DNA from: Lachnospiraceae bacterium
GTDB lineage: Bacteria > Bacillota > Clostridia > Lachnospirales > Lachnospiraceae
Length of the DNA: 64,000 nucleotides
Assembly (NCBI GenBank): GCA_022791755.1
Contig: JAAVZR010000043.1
Location: 124,001-188,000, forward strand
Direction of reading: 5' to 3'
Positions 51,735-60,487 of this stretch are shown here, piece by piece; positions within the stretch are counted from its first letter, which is position 1; every line of letters begins with the position of its first letter. Made by a program: the position numbers and the translations under genes. Below the pieces are notes generated by a model that was not told where the DNA came from, searched no databases, and worked only from the letters and a program-made list of their open reading frames with translations.

Positions 51735-52757
51735 ATGTATTCCTTCCAAAACGATTACAGCGAATGCTGTCATCCCTCCATTACAGAACGGCTGAGCCTC
51801 CTGGGAAACGAGGCGTTCCGCGGCTATGGCGCCGACCGCCTCTGCGAGAGCGCCGCCGCCAAAATCCGCCGGGCCATCGCCTGTCCCGAAGCCTCCATAC
51901 ACTTTCTCACCGGCGGCACCCAGACGAATCTCACGGTCATCGCCTCCGTCCTCAGACCTTTCGAGGCTGTGATCGCTGCCGAAACCGGACACATCAATGT
52001 CCACGAGACCGGCGCCATCGAGGGCACCGGACATAAGGTACTGACCGCCGCCAGTTCAGACGGAAAGCTGACTCCGGAAATGATTCTGGCGCTCCTCGCT
52101 TCCCATACCGACGAACATATGGTAAAACCGCGTCTGGTCTATATCTCCGACTCCACTGAGCTGGGAACCGTCTACACCAAAGCGGAGCTGACGGCCATCT
52201 ATGCCCTGTGCCGTCAGAGGGAGCTGATTCTGTATCTGGACGGAGCCCGGCTGGGAGCGGCTCTCTGCGCGTCCTGCAACGATCTGTCTCTGAGTGATCT
52301 CCCCCGCCTCTGCGATATCTTCTACATCGGCGGCACCAAAAACGGAGCTTTGCTGGGAGAAGCCCTCGTGATCTCCCGCCCGGAGTTAGCCGAAGATTTC
52401 CGCTATGAGATGAAACACCGGGGCGCCATGATGGCCAAGGGCTTCCTGCTGGGTCTGAATTTCGACACTCTGTTTACGGACGGTCTCTATCTCCGGCTGG
52501 CCGAGGCGGCCGGGCAGCAGGCCGCAAGACTTCGCCAGGGGCTCATGGACCTGGGAATTCCCCTGATGGTGGACTCTCCCACCAATCAGCTCTTCCCTGT
52601 CCTGCCAAACCATGCGTTACCCTGCCTGCGCCGCGATTTCGCCTTTGAAATCTGGGGGCCTGTGGATGAGGAGCATACCTGCATCCGCCTGGTGACCTCC
52701 TGGGCCACCACCGGCGAAGCGGTGGATCATCTGCTCACCGCCCTTGAGTCTTTCTGA
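51735..52757 (+). CDS. Threonine aldolase (beta-eliminating lyase family)
   Basis: A 340-residue PLP enzyme of fold type I that should cleave threonine or allo-threonine to glycine and acetaldehyde. [15 protein letters not shown] holds the PLP ring-stacking region, [12 protein letters not shown] gives the Asp at 169 and [16 protein letters not shown] gives the Schiff-base Lys at 202. GAGGTGAGTTCC precedes the ATG; an in-frame extension back to 51636 overlaps the promoter. It is divergent from the one-carbon operon, which suits glycine-linked one-carbon flux. A MATE gene follows 39 nt downstream. Confidence 0.93.
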   Translation: MYSFQNDYSECCHPSITERLSLLGNEAFRGYGADRLCESAAAKIRRAIACPEASIHFLTGGTQTNLTVIASVLRPFEAVIAAETGHINVHETGAIEGTGHKVLTAASSDGKLTPEMILALLASHTDEHMVKPRLVYISDSTELGTVYTKAELTAIYALCRQRELILYLDGARLGAALCASCNDLSLSDLPRLCDIFYIGGTKNGALLGEALVISRPELAEDFRYEMKHRGAMMAKGFLLGLNFDTLFTDGLYLRLAEAAGQQAARLRQGLMDLGIPLMVDSPTNQLFPVLPNHALPCLRRDFAFEIWGPVDEEHTCIRLVTSWATTGEAVDHLLTALESF

Positions 52758-52796
52758 TCACTCTGACATTTTTACCATACTACAGGAGGAACTGCC

Positions 52797-54170
52797 ATGT
52801 CACAACCAACAAGCGCACCCGCGGAAAACAAGATGGGCGTTATGCCGGTCAATAAGCTTATCATTAATATGTCGCTTCCCATGATTATCTCCATGCTGGT
52901 ACAGGCTCTGTATAACGTGGTGGACAGCGTCTTCGTCGTCCGGGTATCCCAGGACGCGCTGACCGCCGTATCCTTAGCCTTTCCCGTCCAGAACCTGATG
53001 ATCGCCGTGGGAGCCGGAACCGGCGTGGGAATTAATTCATACCTGTCCAAGTCTCTGGGCGAAAAAAAGTATAAGGAGGCCAACCGGACAGCCTTAAACG
53101 GTCTGTTTGTCATCTTTCTCAGCTACCTGTTGTTCGCCATATTCGGTCTGTTTTTCTCAAACCTGTATTTTACCAGCCAGACCGATATCCCTCAAATCAT
53201 CAAATACGGCAACGACTATATGTTCTACGTGACGGTTTTCTCCTTCGGCCTGTTTTTTGCCATGACTCTCGAACGGCTTTTGCAGGCCACCGGCATCACG
53301 ATCTATTCCATGATTGCCCAGACAGCCGGAGCCGTGACCAATATCGTCCTGGACCCGATCCTGATCTTCGGCCTGTTTGGCCTCCCCCGTCTGGAGGTGG
53401 CCGGCGCCGCCATCGCCACGGTCATCGGACAGATCGTCGGCATGTGTGTGGGACTCTATTTTAATCTGACGAAAAACAGGGATCTGAACCTGTCCTTCAA
53501 AGGGTTCCGCCCGCATCTGCCTACCATAGGGGCCATCTACAGCGTAGGGCTGCCCTCCATCATCATGCAGTCCATCGGCTCCGTCATGACCTATGGTATG
53601 AACCGGATTCTCCTTATGTTTACTTCCACTGCCGTCAGCGTATTCGGAGCTTATTTCAAGCTGCAGAGCTTTATATTTATGCCGATCTTCGGCCTGAATA
53701 ACGGCCTGATCCCTATCATCGCCTACAATTACGGAGCCCGCAAGAAGGAGAGAATCATTCAAACCATCAAGACCGGCTGTGTCATCGCCGTGGGGGTCAT
53801 GCTGATAGGCCTTTTGCTCTTCCAGCTCATCCCGGGGCCTCTTTTATCCCTGTTCAGTGCCGACGACAGCGCTGCCGATATGGCGGCCATCGGTGTTCCG
53901 GCTCTGCGGATCATCAGTCTGAGCTTTCTGTTCGCCGGCTTCTGCATCATCGCCTCTGCCGCCTTCCAGGCTCTGGGAAAGGGAATGTACAGTCTCCTCA
54001 CCTCTCTGGTACGCCAGATTTTCGTGATCCTGCCGGTGGCCTACCTCTTTGCCACGACGCTGGGGCTTGACGCCGTATGGTTTTCCTTCCCCATCGCCGA
54101 GCTGTTCTCCACGACTCTGTGCGTCCTTTTGCTGAAGCGGACTTATGACAAGCTGATCAAAAACCTGTAA
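52797..54170 (+). CDS. MATE family efflux transporter
   Basis: A 457-residue transporter with 12 predicted helices. It begins MGVMPVNKLIINMSLPMIIS after a short polar lead, with ALYNVVDSVFVVRVSQDALT and AVGAGTGVGINSYLSKSLGE in helices 1-2, and NNGLIPIIAYNYGARKKERI at the start of the second half, all typical of Clostridia MATE proteins. CAGGAGGAACTGCC precedes the ATG. Export of drugs or metabolites by Na or H antiport is expected; the substrate is unknown. Confidence 0.95.
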   Translation: MSQPTSAPAENKMGVMPVNKLIINMSLPMIISMLVQALYNVVDSVFVVRVSQDALTAVSLAFPVQNLMIAVGAGTGVGINSYLSKSLGEKKYKEANRTALNGLFVIFLSYLLFAIFGLFFSNLYFTSQTDIPQIIKYGNDYMFYVTVFSFGLFFAMTLERLLQATGITIYSMIAQTAGAVTNIVLDPILIFGLFGLPRLEVAGAAIATVIGQIVGMCVGLYFNLTKNRDLNLSFKGFRPHLPTIGAIYSVGLPSIIMQSIGSVMTYGMNRILLMFTSTAVSVFGAYFKLQSFIFMPIFGLNNGLIPIIAYNYGARKKERIIQTIKTGCVIAVGVMLIGLLLFQLIPGPLLSLFSADDSAADMAAIGVPALRIISLSFLFAGFCIIASAAFQALGKGMYSLLTSLVRQIFVILPVAYLFATTLGLDAVWFSFPIAELFSTTLCVLLLKRTYDKLIKNL

Positions 54171-54211
54171 TACCGCAAACGCGCCTGACGGCGCGGCATT
54201 CGTCCGGACAG

Positions 54212-54266
54212 AAAATCCGGCTGACGCAGGGAACAAAACGCTTCCCTTTCGCCAGCCGGATTTTTA
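54212..54266. terminator. Bidirectional terminator between MATE and metQ
   Basis: AAAATCCGGCTG pairs with CAGCCGGATTTTT around an inner GGGAA/TTCCC stem. T-runs are present on both strands, so it can end the plus-strand MATE transcript and the minus-strand metNIQ transcript. Confidence 0.85.
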
Positions 54267-54309
54267 TTGGGTCGATCCGGTCCGTTTTCTGCTTTCCTGC
54301 TGCTCTCCC

Positions 54310-55128
54310 TTAAAACACCGGAACCACAGCGCCGTCATATTTTTCATTGATAAAGTCTCTCACCGTATCGCTGGTCATCGCCTTTATGAGAGCCTTCACC
54401 GCCTCGTTGTCTTCATTGCCCTCCTTGACTGCCAGGACATTGACATAGTAGCTGCGGATCACATCCGAATCCTTGTCTTCTATCGCCAGGGCATCGCTGC
54501 TGGCATTTAATCCCTCCTGGATCGCGTAGTTTCCGTTGACCACGGCGATATCCACATCGGAGAGCACCTTGGGAACCTGGGCCGCTTCCATCTCCACAAA
54601 CTGAAGATTCTTTGGATTGGAGATAATGTCGATCACGGTGGCCTCCACCCCCACATCCTCCGGCAGCTCGATCAGTCCCAGCTCCTGCAAAAGCAACAGT
54701 GCTCTCGCCTCATTGGTGGTGTCATTGGGAACCGCCACCGAAGCGCCGTCCGGCAGCGCATCCAGAGAAGACGTCTTACCGGGATATACGCCCAGAGGCT
54801 CATAGTGGACGTCAGCCACTCCCACCAGATGAGTACCGTTCTCCTCATTGAACTGCCCCAGATATTTCTGATGCTGGAAATAATTCGCATCCAGATCTCC
54901 GCTCTCCACGTTCAGATTCGGCTGCACATAATCGGTAAATTCCACGATCTCCAGGGTATAGCCCTCTTCCTTCAGTACCTCTTCCACGGCCTTCAGAATC
55001 TCCGCATGGGGAGTCACGCTGGCACCCACACGGATGACCTTATCCTCGGCGCCATCCTTTTGCCCGCAGCCGCCTAAAAAGCCAGCCGACAGAGCCAGTA
55101 CCAGAAACAATGCTGTGAGTTTCTTCAT
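54310..55128 (-). CDS. metQ: Methionine-binding lipoprotein MetQ/NlpA
   Basis: A 272-residue substrate-binding lipoprotein of the methionine importer. MKKLTALFLVLALSAGFLGG leads into the lipobox LGGC with Cys at 21. The family core is VGASVTPHAEILKAVEEVLK, FTDYVQPNLNVESGDLDANY, FQHQKYL and LGVYPGKTSSLDALPDGASV, ending AIVNGNY-like VNGNYAIQEGL. GGAGGATATTATATT supports the start at 55128 over a 15-residue longer frame. It is the last gene of metN-metI-metQ. Confidence 0.95.
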   Translation of the reverse strand: MKKLTALFLVLALSAGFLGGCGQKDGAEDKVIRVGASVTPHAEILKAVEEVLKEEGYTLEIVEFTDYVQPNLNVESGDLDANYFQHQKYLGQFNEENGTHLVGVADVHYEPLGVYPGKTSSLDALPDGASVAVPNDTTNEARALLLLQELGLIELPEDVGVEATVIDIISNPKNLQFVEMEAAQVPKVLSDVDIAVVNGNYAIQEGLNASSDALAIEDKDSDVIRSYYVNVLAVKEGNEDNEAVKALIKAMTSDTVRDFINEKYDGAVVPVF

Positions 55129-55181
55129 AATATAATATCCTCCTCTGAAATGTTTTGTTATAGAAAAGACCAAAGTCTCTG

Positions 55182-55841
55182 CTATCGAATTCTCTTATCC
55201 ACCAGACGGGACAGACGCATTCCCACTTCCTGGAACACCTGGACGATCGCCACCAGGATGATAATCATCACCCACATGATGGTATCTTCTCCGCGGTAAT
55301 ACCCGTAATTGATCGCCACGGCGCCCAGGCCGCCTCCTCCTACGATGCCTGCCATGGCCGAATAGCCCAGGATCGTCGTAATGGAAATCGCCGCTCCCAC
55401 TAACAGAGAGGCTCTGGCCTCGGGCAGGAGTACCTTCATAATGATCTGCATGGTACTGGCTCCCATGGACTGGGAGGCCTCGACGACTCCGGGGTCCACC
55501 TCCTTTAAGGAGGATTCCACCATCCTGGCGATGAAGGGAGCCGCGGCCACAAACAGGGCCACGATGACTGCCCTGGCTCCGTAGGCCCGGCCTACGACAG
55601 CGCTGGTCACTCCCCGCAGGGCGATGAACAGGATCAGAAACGGCACGGAGCGCAGCAGATTTACGATCGTTCCCAATGCCGCGTTGAGCGCCGGTATGGG
55701 GCGAATCCCGTTTTTATCCGTCACCACCAGCAAAATACCCAAAGGCAGTCCCACCACATAGGCTAACGCGGCGGATAGCAGCGTCATATATAAGCTCTCC
55801 CAGGTGCTGGGTAAAATCAACTGAAACAATTCCGGTCTCAC
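55182..55841 (-). CDS. metI: Methionine ABC transporter permease MetI
   Basis: A 219-residue permease with five helices. The coupling-helix (EAA) region is GVVEASQSMGASTMQIIMKV, and the opening STWESLYMTLLSAALAYVVG is typical. The start codon is GTG, overlapping the metN stop (GTGA at 55838-55841), with AGGAGGTG 8 nt upstream inside metN. Confidence 0.95.
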   Translation of the reverse strand: MRPELFQLILPSTWESLYMTLLSAALAYVVGLPLGILLVVTDKNGIRPIPALNAALGTIVNLLRSVPFLILFIALRGVTSAVVGRAYGARAVIVALFVAAAPFIARMVESSLKEVDPGVVEASQSMGASTMQIIMKVLLPEARASLLVGAAISITTILGYSAMAGIVGGGGLGAVAINYGYYRGEDTIMWVMIIILVAIVQVFQEVGMRLSRLVDKRIR

Positions 55842-56854
55842 AGTTCTTTCACCTCCTCAAAACGAACCTTATGGGTATTCAGATAGGCATACATGCGATG
55901 AACGGCTCTCTCGTCGTCCGGAAGGGCCAGAATGATCTGTCCCATGGCCTTTCCGTCGATATCTCTGGTGTCGGCAAACATGATATTCACCGGATATCCG
56001 CATTCCAGTACCATGCCGGAGATCACCGGCTCATAGGAGGACATCCCGTCGAAGACAATGCGCAGGAACCGCCCGTCCTTTCCGAATTTGAATTCTTTCC
56101 TGCCGCCGGGGAAGAGCAGCTGTCTGGCGATGCGGGACTGGGGCTTCACAAAGATATCTTCCACCTTCCCCATCTCCACGATATGGCTCTGGTCGATGAT
56201 CGCCACCCGGCCGCAGATCTCTTCGATGACGCTCATCTCATGGGTGATTACCACTATGGTCACTCCCAGCTTTCTGTTAATATCTTTTAACAGGGCCAGA
56301 ATCGCCCGGGTCGTGTTCGGATCCAGTGCGCTGGTGGCTTCGTCGCACAGCAGGACCTTCGGATTCGTGGCCAGGGCTCTGGCGATGGCCACTCTCTGCT
56401 TCTGACCGCCGGAGAGCTGAGCGGGATAGGCGTTTTCCTTATCCTCCAGACTGACGATCTGCAAGAGCTCTCTGGCTCTCTCCCTGGCTTTCGCTTTGGG
56501 CGTACCGGTCAGCTCCAACGGAAAACAGATATTTTGCAGTGCGGTCCTCTGCATCAGCAGATTAAAGCTCTGAAAAATCATACCAATGGAATGGCGCTCT
56601 TCGTTTAATTCCTTTGCGCTCAGGCCGCCCAGATCCTTTCCGTCAAAGTATACATGGCCCCGGGTGGGCTTTTCTAACAGATTCATGCAGCGCACCAGCG
56701 TGCTCTTCCCGGCTCCGCTGAGGCCGATGATGCCAAATATCTCTCCCTCACGGATCGCCAGATTCACCTGATCCAGCGCTGTCACATCTGCGTCCTTCGT
56801 ATGAAAGGTCTTGTTCAGATCCTCGATACGGATGATCTCTTTCTCACTGCCCAT
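55838..56854 (-). CDS. metN: Methionine ABC transporter ATP-binding protein MetN
   Basis: A 338-residue ATPase. Walker A GLSGAGKSTLVRCMN, Q-loop MIFQSFNLLMQRT, signature AQLSGGQKQRVAIARAL and Walker B VLLCDEATSALDP are intact. The C-terminal NIL domain (residues of about 262-338, with SGMVLECGYPVNIMFADT) binds methionine and gives transinhibition in MetN proteins. The gene is preceded by a T-box leader, which agrees with methionine specificity. Confidence 0.96.
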   Translation of the reverse strand: MGSEKEIIRIEDLNKTFHTKDADVTALDQVNLAIREGEIFGIIGLSGAGKSTLVRCMNLLEKPTRGHVYFDGKDLGGLSAKELNEERHSIGMIFQSFNLLMQRTALQNICFPLELTGTPKAKARERARELLQIVSLEDKENAYPAQLSGGQKQRVAIARALATNPKVLLCDEATSALDPNTTRAILALLKDINRKLGVTIVVITHEMSVIEEICGRVAIIDQSHIVEMGKVEDIFVKPQSRIARQLLFPGGRKEFKFGKDGRFLRIVFDGMSSYEPVISGMVLECGYPVNIMFADTRDIDGKAMGQIILALPDDERAVHRMYAYLNTHKVRFEEVKEL

Positions 56855-56923
56855 GCTATCCTTTTCCTCTCAATGGTTTTGTGCCGTTTCAATTGGCCGG
56901 CGCACTGCTCATTGTCTGCGCGC

Positions 56924-57207
56924 AAAAAAACTCCCGTCCTGTAAAAGGACGAGAGCCAAATCGCTTCGTGATACCACCTTTGTTCGCCTGTCCCTCACGG
57001 GACAGACCTCATCAAGTACGGGACAGAGTCCGATACTTTTGTGCTGTAATGGGCACTCCCATCGCAGCCTATCCCGTCCGGCAGTCGGCTGCGCTGCTCC
57101 GAGACCATCTTCTGCCATAACCGCCGTGCTTCCTCTCACCATACGAAGCTCTCTGGGACTTTGTTTATGACGTACTCTTCTCTTCACCGCGTTTGCTGTT
57201 TCTATGA
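56924..57207 (-). ncRNA. T-box leader controlling metNIQ
   Basis: The minus-strand leader has the T-box sequence AAAGGTGGTATCACGA (56981-56966) followed by a terminator (stem CTCCCGTCCT with its complement, 56931-56955, then seven T, 56930-56924). The T-box can pair with the terminator stem to form the antiterminator. Upstream, Stem I features are visible: AGTA-type loop E (near 57175), CAGAGAGC, GGTGAGAG and GCAGAAGATG, where ATG (57108-57106) follows GAAG and is the likely methionine specifier. Uncharged tRNA-Met would permit transcription of metNIQ. Confidence 0.85.
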
Positions 57208-57213
57208 TTCCCG

Positions 57214-57242
57214 ATTATACCGCAGGTTTTTTCCGCTGTCAA
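57214..57242 (-). promoter_or_regulatory. Consensus sigma-A promoter of the T-box/metNIQ operon
   Basis: Minus strand TTGACA (57242-57237), 17-nt spacer, TATAAT (57219-57214): a perfect match to consensus in both boxes. Confidence 0.9.
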
Positions 57243-57306
57243 CCTGAAATTTTACAAATCCGGACCGGAGATTGTATCCGGCTGCCGGCCGCTTTCAGAA
57301 AAACCG

Positions 57307-58437
57307 TCACTTTGCGCAGGAGTACGCCCACAGATTTTTGATCTGTCCCTGTATCTCATCGTAGGTCCATCTCTTCTCGCTGTTATCAATGCTGTTGGGG
57401 TCGTTGACCGTAAAGGCTCCCTCTTCGTATCCCGTCAGCACGATGAAATGGCCGGTATCGGTAAAATCTCCCGGGCGCATACTGCAGATAATCGGGCAGC
57501 CCTCCGAAAGCGCCTGTGCCATACGGCCCTCGTCCAGGGGAAGCTCGACGCCGGAAAGCCCCAGCTGCTTTGCCCCCAGAGTCATCAGATCCCAGGAGGT
57601 CCCCACCTCTGTCACATACCCGTTTTTCTCGCTGAGCGCCGCCACCGTGCCCGGATCTGCCGAGGTGTCCTTCGTCAGTCCCAGGGCCACCATGGACAGG
57701 CAGGTGGGACCGCAGCCGGAGAGAGCCACGATGCTGTCTCCGTAACGGTCGTATCCCCACCGGCCGTCCCACTGATACAGCCGGGGCACGATCCCTTCCC
57801 CGATCTCACCGCTCAGGTCTACCTGTTCTTTTACATTTTTCTTCTGCGGATAGTTTCTGACAAAATCAAGAGTCTCCGGGCGCTTTAACAAAAGAGCCAG
57901 AAGGTCGTCGGGGTAATTCTCCGGATGTGCCAGGATATCCGCCGCCGCCGGGTTCCCTCCATACTGCTGCCGAAGCTGGTCTAGCAAAAGTGCGCCGGCA
58001 TTCCCCTGGGGCAGGGCCGCCACCTGATCCGCCGCCACGGTCTCCCGGCTCTGCCAGTCCCCGTGGGCATCCGGTCCCTCATCTGTTTTCTCCGTGGCCG
58101 ATGCGGTCAGCCAGGATCTCAGGCCGCTGCTCAGATCCAGCACAAAAACCGTGATCCGCGGAACCAGAAAAATAAGTCCTGCCATCATCATCACCAGAAG
58201 AAGAATCCGGCGGTTTCTCCTTTTTCTTTGCAGCTGCCTTCTCCGCCTCCTGGCCCTGTCATAGCCGGGATCGTATTGTCTTTTTGAATCGCTTCGCCTC
58301 CCAGTCTCCTCCTCCCGGCTCCGGGGCCGTTTCCGATACATATCGCTGTCCGGTCCTGCCGCTCTCCGGACCGGTCTGTTTGTCTCTGCCCGGCGGCCTC
58401 CTTCCATCCTTCTTCTCTGATTTGCCGGCTGTCCCAT
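57307..58437 (-). CDS. Membrane-anchored C39-like cysteine peptidase
   Basis: A 376-residue protein with a highly basic cytosolic N-terminus (residues 1-77, many Arg-rich runs), one membrane helix (about 78-102) and an extracytoplasmic domain. The Peptidase_C39-like core has YQWDGRWGYDRYG, the nucleophile Cys242 in SGCGPTCLSMV, His330 in DTGHFIVLTGY and Asp346 in VNDPNS. No ABC domains are attached, so it is a stand-alone enzyme that should act outside the cell, perhaps on peptides or wall. It starts 35 nt after the kinase stop and is the third gene of a VanRS-like operon. The start is chosen at ATG 58437 with AAGG and GAGGG upstream; the longer frame overlaps the kinase. Confidence 0.82.
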   Translation of the reverse strand: MGQPANQRRRMEGGRRAETNRPVRRAAGPDSDMYRKRPRSREEETGRRSDSKRQYDPGYDRARRRRRQLQRKRRNRRILLLVMMMAGLIFLVPRITVFVLDLSSGLRSWLTASATEKTDEGPDAHGDWQSRETVAADQVAALPQGNAGALLLDQLRQQYGGNPAAADILAHPENYPDDLLALLLKRPETLDFVRNYPQKKNVKEQVDLSGEIGEGIVPRLYQWDGRWGYDRYGDSIVALSGCGPTCLSMVALGLTKDTSADPGTVAALSEKNGYVTEVGTSWDLMTLGAKQLGLSGVELPLDEGRMAQALSEGCPIICSMRPGDFTDTGHFIVLTGYEEGAFTVNDPNSIDNSEKRWTYDEIQGQIKNLWAYSCAK

Positions 58438-58471
58438 TTCCTTGTTTCCCTCTCTTCCTCTTGCCGTATTC

Positions 58472-59653
58472 TCAGGGTATGACAGGGAGCTCATGGCCGT
58501 CTTCTGCTTTCGTCCCCTGTGCCGGATCCGGCAGCCACACGCTGAAGACTGTGGCGCCTCCATCGCTGTCTGCCCAGATTCTCCCTCCGTGTTCCTTCAC
58601 GATCTCCTTTGCGATGGCCAGCCCCAGACCGGAACCGCCGGTGTCGCTGTTTCGCGAATGGTCCAGACGATAAAACTGCTCAAATATCCTCTCCAGCTGC
58701 TCCCCGGGTATCTCCTGCCCTCTGTTACAGATCCGGATCTCCACCCCCGGAACCGGCGCCGCCTCCTGCCCTGTCATTTTTCCGGGACTGTTCTCACAGG
58801 CCCTGGCTTCTATGGAAATCTCCGTGTTCTTATCTCCATAAGCAATCGCATTTTTCAGGATATTGTTAAAGACCCTGGCAATCTTATCCGCGTCGGCACA
58901 GATAAACAGCTCCCTGGGCACGTCCACCCGAATCGTCCTTTTGCTGGCCTCCGCCATGGGATAAAACTCATCCGCCAGCTGCTCCATCATGTAAGACAGG
59001 CACACCGATTGTTTCGACAAAGGCACCTTCCCCAGATTAAAGCGCGTTAATTCAAAAAACTCATTGACCAGATTCTCCAGCCGGTACGCCTTCTTAAGTG
59101 TCAGGGAAATATATTTCTTTTGCACCGGCTCCGGCAGACTCTCTGTCTCGTCCAGCAGACACAGATATCCGATGACCGAGGCCAAAGGCGTCTTGATGTC
59201 ATGGGCCAGATAAGTGATGATGTCAAATCTCTTTCTCGTATCCTGCCGCATCATCTGTTCGCTTTTCATACGCTCCTGTTTGAGCCGGTTCAGATCCTGT
59301 TCCAAAAGCGCAAAGTCCTCATCCAGCGTCAGAAAGCTGTCATCCTCCTGAAACAGGGTTCCGATATTGCGGAAAATCCGGTCCATCTTCGCTAACAGAA
59401 AGCTCTCGATGGCAAAGAAGCTGGCAAAGATCACCAACCCGATAAACGCAATGACAAAGCCGGTCTCATGGCGCATGACCCAGGTGGCTGCCTCCAGACC
59501 CCAGTGCTTCTCCACCGTGTCGATGATGACGCCGTTAAACAGGCTGTCCACAAAAAACAAAAGCAGCAGCACCGCCACGGCGCAGATCAGCGCAGCCGCC
59601 ATGTGCAGGCGAAAGATCTTATGCCGGAATTCCCTGAAATACTGCTTACCCAA
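58472..59653 (-). CDS. VanS-like sensor histidine kinase
   Basis: A 393-residue two-helix membrane kinase. Helices at about 19-41 and 64-86 flank a very short extracellular loop, so it may sense within the membrane or via a partner. Then comes HisKA with DIITYLAHDIKTPLASVIGY (His151), an N-box FNNILKNAIAYG, and GGSGLGLAIAKEIVKEHGG. The start codon is TTG at 59653, overlapping the stop of the response regulator gene (59646-59653). The partner regulator is strongly VanR-like. Confidence 0.9.
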   Translation of the reverse strand: MGKQYFREFRHKIFRLHMAAALICAVAVLLLLFFVDSLFNGVIIDTVEKHWGLEAATWVMRHETGFVIAFIGLVIFASFFAIESFLLAKMDRIFRNIGTLFQEDDSFLTLDEDFALLEQDLNRLKQERMKSEQMMRQDTRKRFDIITYLAHDIKTPLASVIGYLCLLDETESLPEPVQKKYISLTLKKAYRLENLVNEFFELTRFNLGKVPLSKQSVCLSYMMEQLADEFYPMAEASKRTIRVDVPRELFICADADKIARVFNNILKNAIAYGDKNTEISIEARACENSPGKMTGQEAAPVPGVEIRICNRGQEIPGEQLERIFEQFYRLDHSRNSDTGGSGLGLAIAKEIVKEHGGRIWADSDGGATVFSVWLPDPAQGTKAEDGHELPVIP

Positions 59654-60353
59654 TCCTGTACCCCACTCCCCAGACAGTCTTTATGTATTTCGGATGCTCT
59701 GCGTCCTCCCCCATTTTTTCCCGCAGATGCCGGATATGTACCATGATGGTGCTGCTGGAATTGGAATAATATTTCTCCCCCCAGATCTCCGCAAACATCT
59801 TCTCCGCACTGACCACCTGTCCCCGATGACTGCACAGCGTCCAGAGGATCTCGAATTCCGTGGGAGTCAGAGACAGCTTCTTATCGTTCAGAAAGCATTC
59901 GTGATTGGTCCGGTCTATGAAGAGACCTGAGATCTGAATGACCTTTCCCTCTTCCGTCTCCCTGATATTCCCCGTATTATACCGGGTGTAACGGCGCAGC
60001 TGTGCCTTCACTCTCGCCATGACCTCCAACGGGCGGAAGGGTTTCGTGATATAGTCGTCCGCCCCGATCGTCAGGCCGGTGACCTTGTCTAACTCCTCCT
60101 CCCTGGCCGTCAGCATGATAATCGGAAAAGAGTGATCCTTCCGAATCCGGCGGCACAGCTCAAATCCGTCGATATCCGGAAGCATCACATCCAAAAGCGC
60201 CAGATCAATCCTCGTGGTATCCACACAGTCAAGCGCATTTTGTCCGTTATAGTATTTAAACACCTGATAGCCGTCACTTTTGAGATAAAACTCAATCAAA
60301 TCGGCCAGATCGGCCTCATCATCCACAATCAGGACATTCTTCGTGGTATCCAT
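59646..60353 (-). CDS. VanR-like response regulator (OmpR family)
   Basis: A 235-residue DNA-binding response regulator. Receiver: LIVDDEADLADLIEFYLKSD, phospho-Asp55 in ALLDVMLPDIDG, and YITKPFRPLEVMARVKAQLR. The winged helix has LTPTEFEILWTLCSHRGQVV and TIMVHIRHLREKMG, ending YIKTVWGVGYRIG. The closest known pattern is VanR of glycopeptide resistance, but no vanH, vanA/B or vanX gene is in the window. GGAGG is 4 nt before the ATG at 60353; a TTG at 60371 is less likely. A terminator-like hairpin lies in its leader. Confidence 0.92.
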   Translation of the reverse strand: MDTTKNVLIVDDEADLADLIEFYLKSDGYQVFKYYNGQNALDCVDTTRIDLALLDVMLPDIDGFELCRRIRKDHSFPIIMLTAREEELDKVTGLTIGADDYITKPFRPLEVMARVKAQLRRYTRYNTGNIRETEEGKVIQISGLFIDRTNHECFLNDKKLSLTPTEFEILWTLCSHRGQVVSAEKMFAEIWGEKYYSNSSSTIMVHIRHLREKMGEDAEHPKYIKTVWGVGYRIG

Positions 60354-60369
60354 CTTTCCTCCATAACTC

Positions 60370-60441
60370 AAAAAACGATATACGGTTCCCCACGGTCCGG
60401 AGCTGTCATCTGCTCCGGAGCATGTATCACCAGTATATCGT
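60370..60441 (-). terminator. Terminator-like hairpin directly before the vanR-like ribosome site
   Basis: Minus strand ACGATATAC (60441-60433) pairs with GTATATCGT (60383-60375), followed by six T. An inner 7-bp stem GCTCCGG/CCGGAGC lies at 60412-60418 and 60397-60403. It can end the upstream TauE transcript, and it may attenuate the regulator operon. Confidence 0.65.
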
Positions 60442-60487
60442 ATCTGTGTTTCAAAGTCTTTAACAATTCCTAAAGATTTACGATCAA

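Noticed and set aside
51522..52034. Long N-terminal extension of the formate-THF ligase frame
   Set aside because: It overlaps the divergent promoter and the aldolase gene; the protein starting at 51521 has the normal length and a ribosome site.
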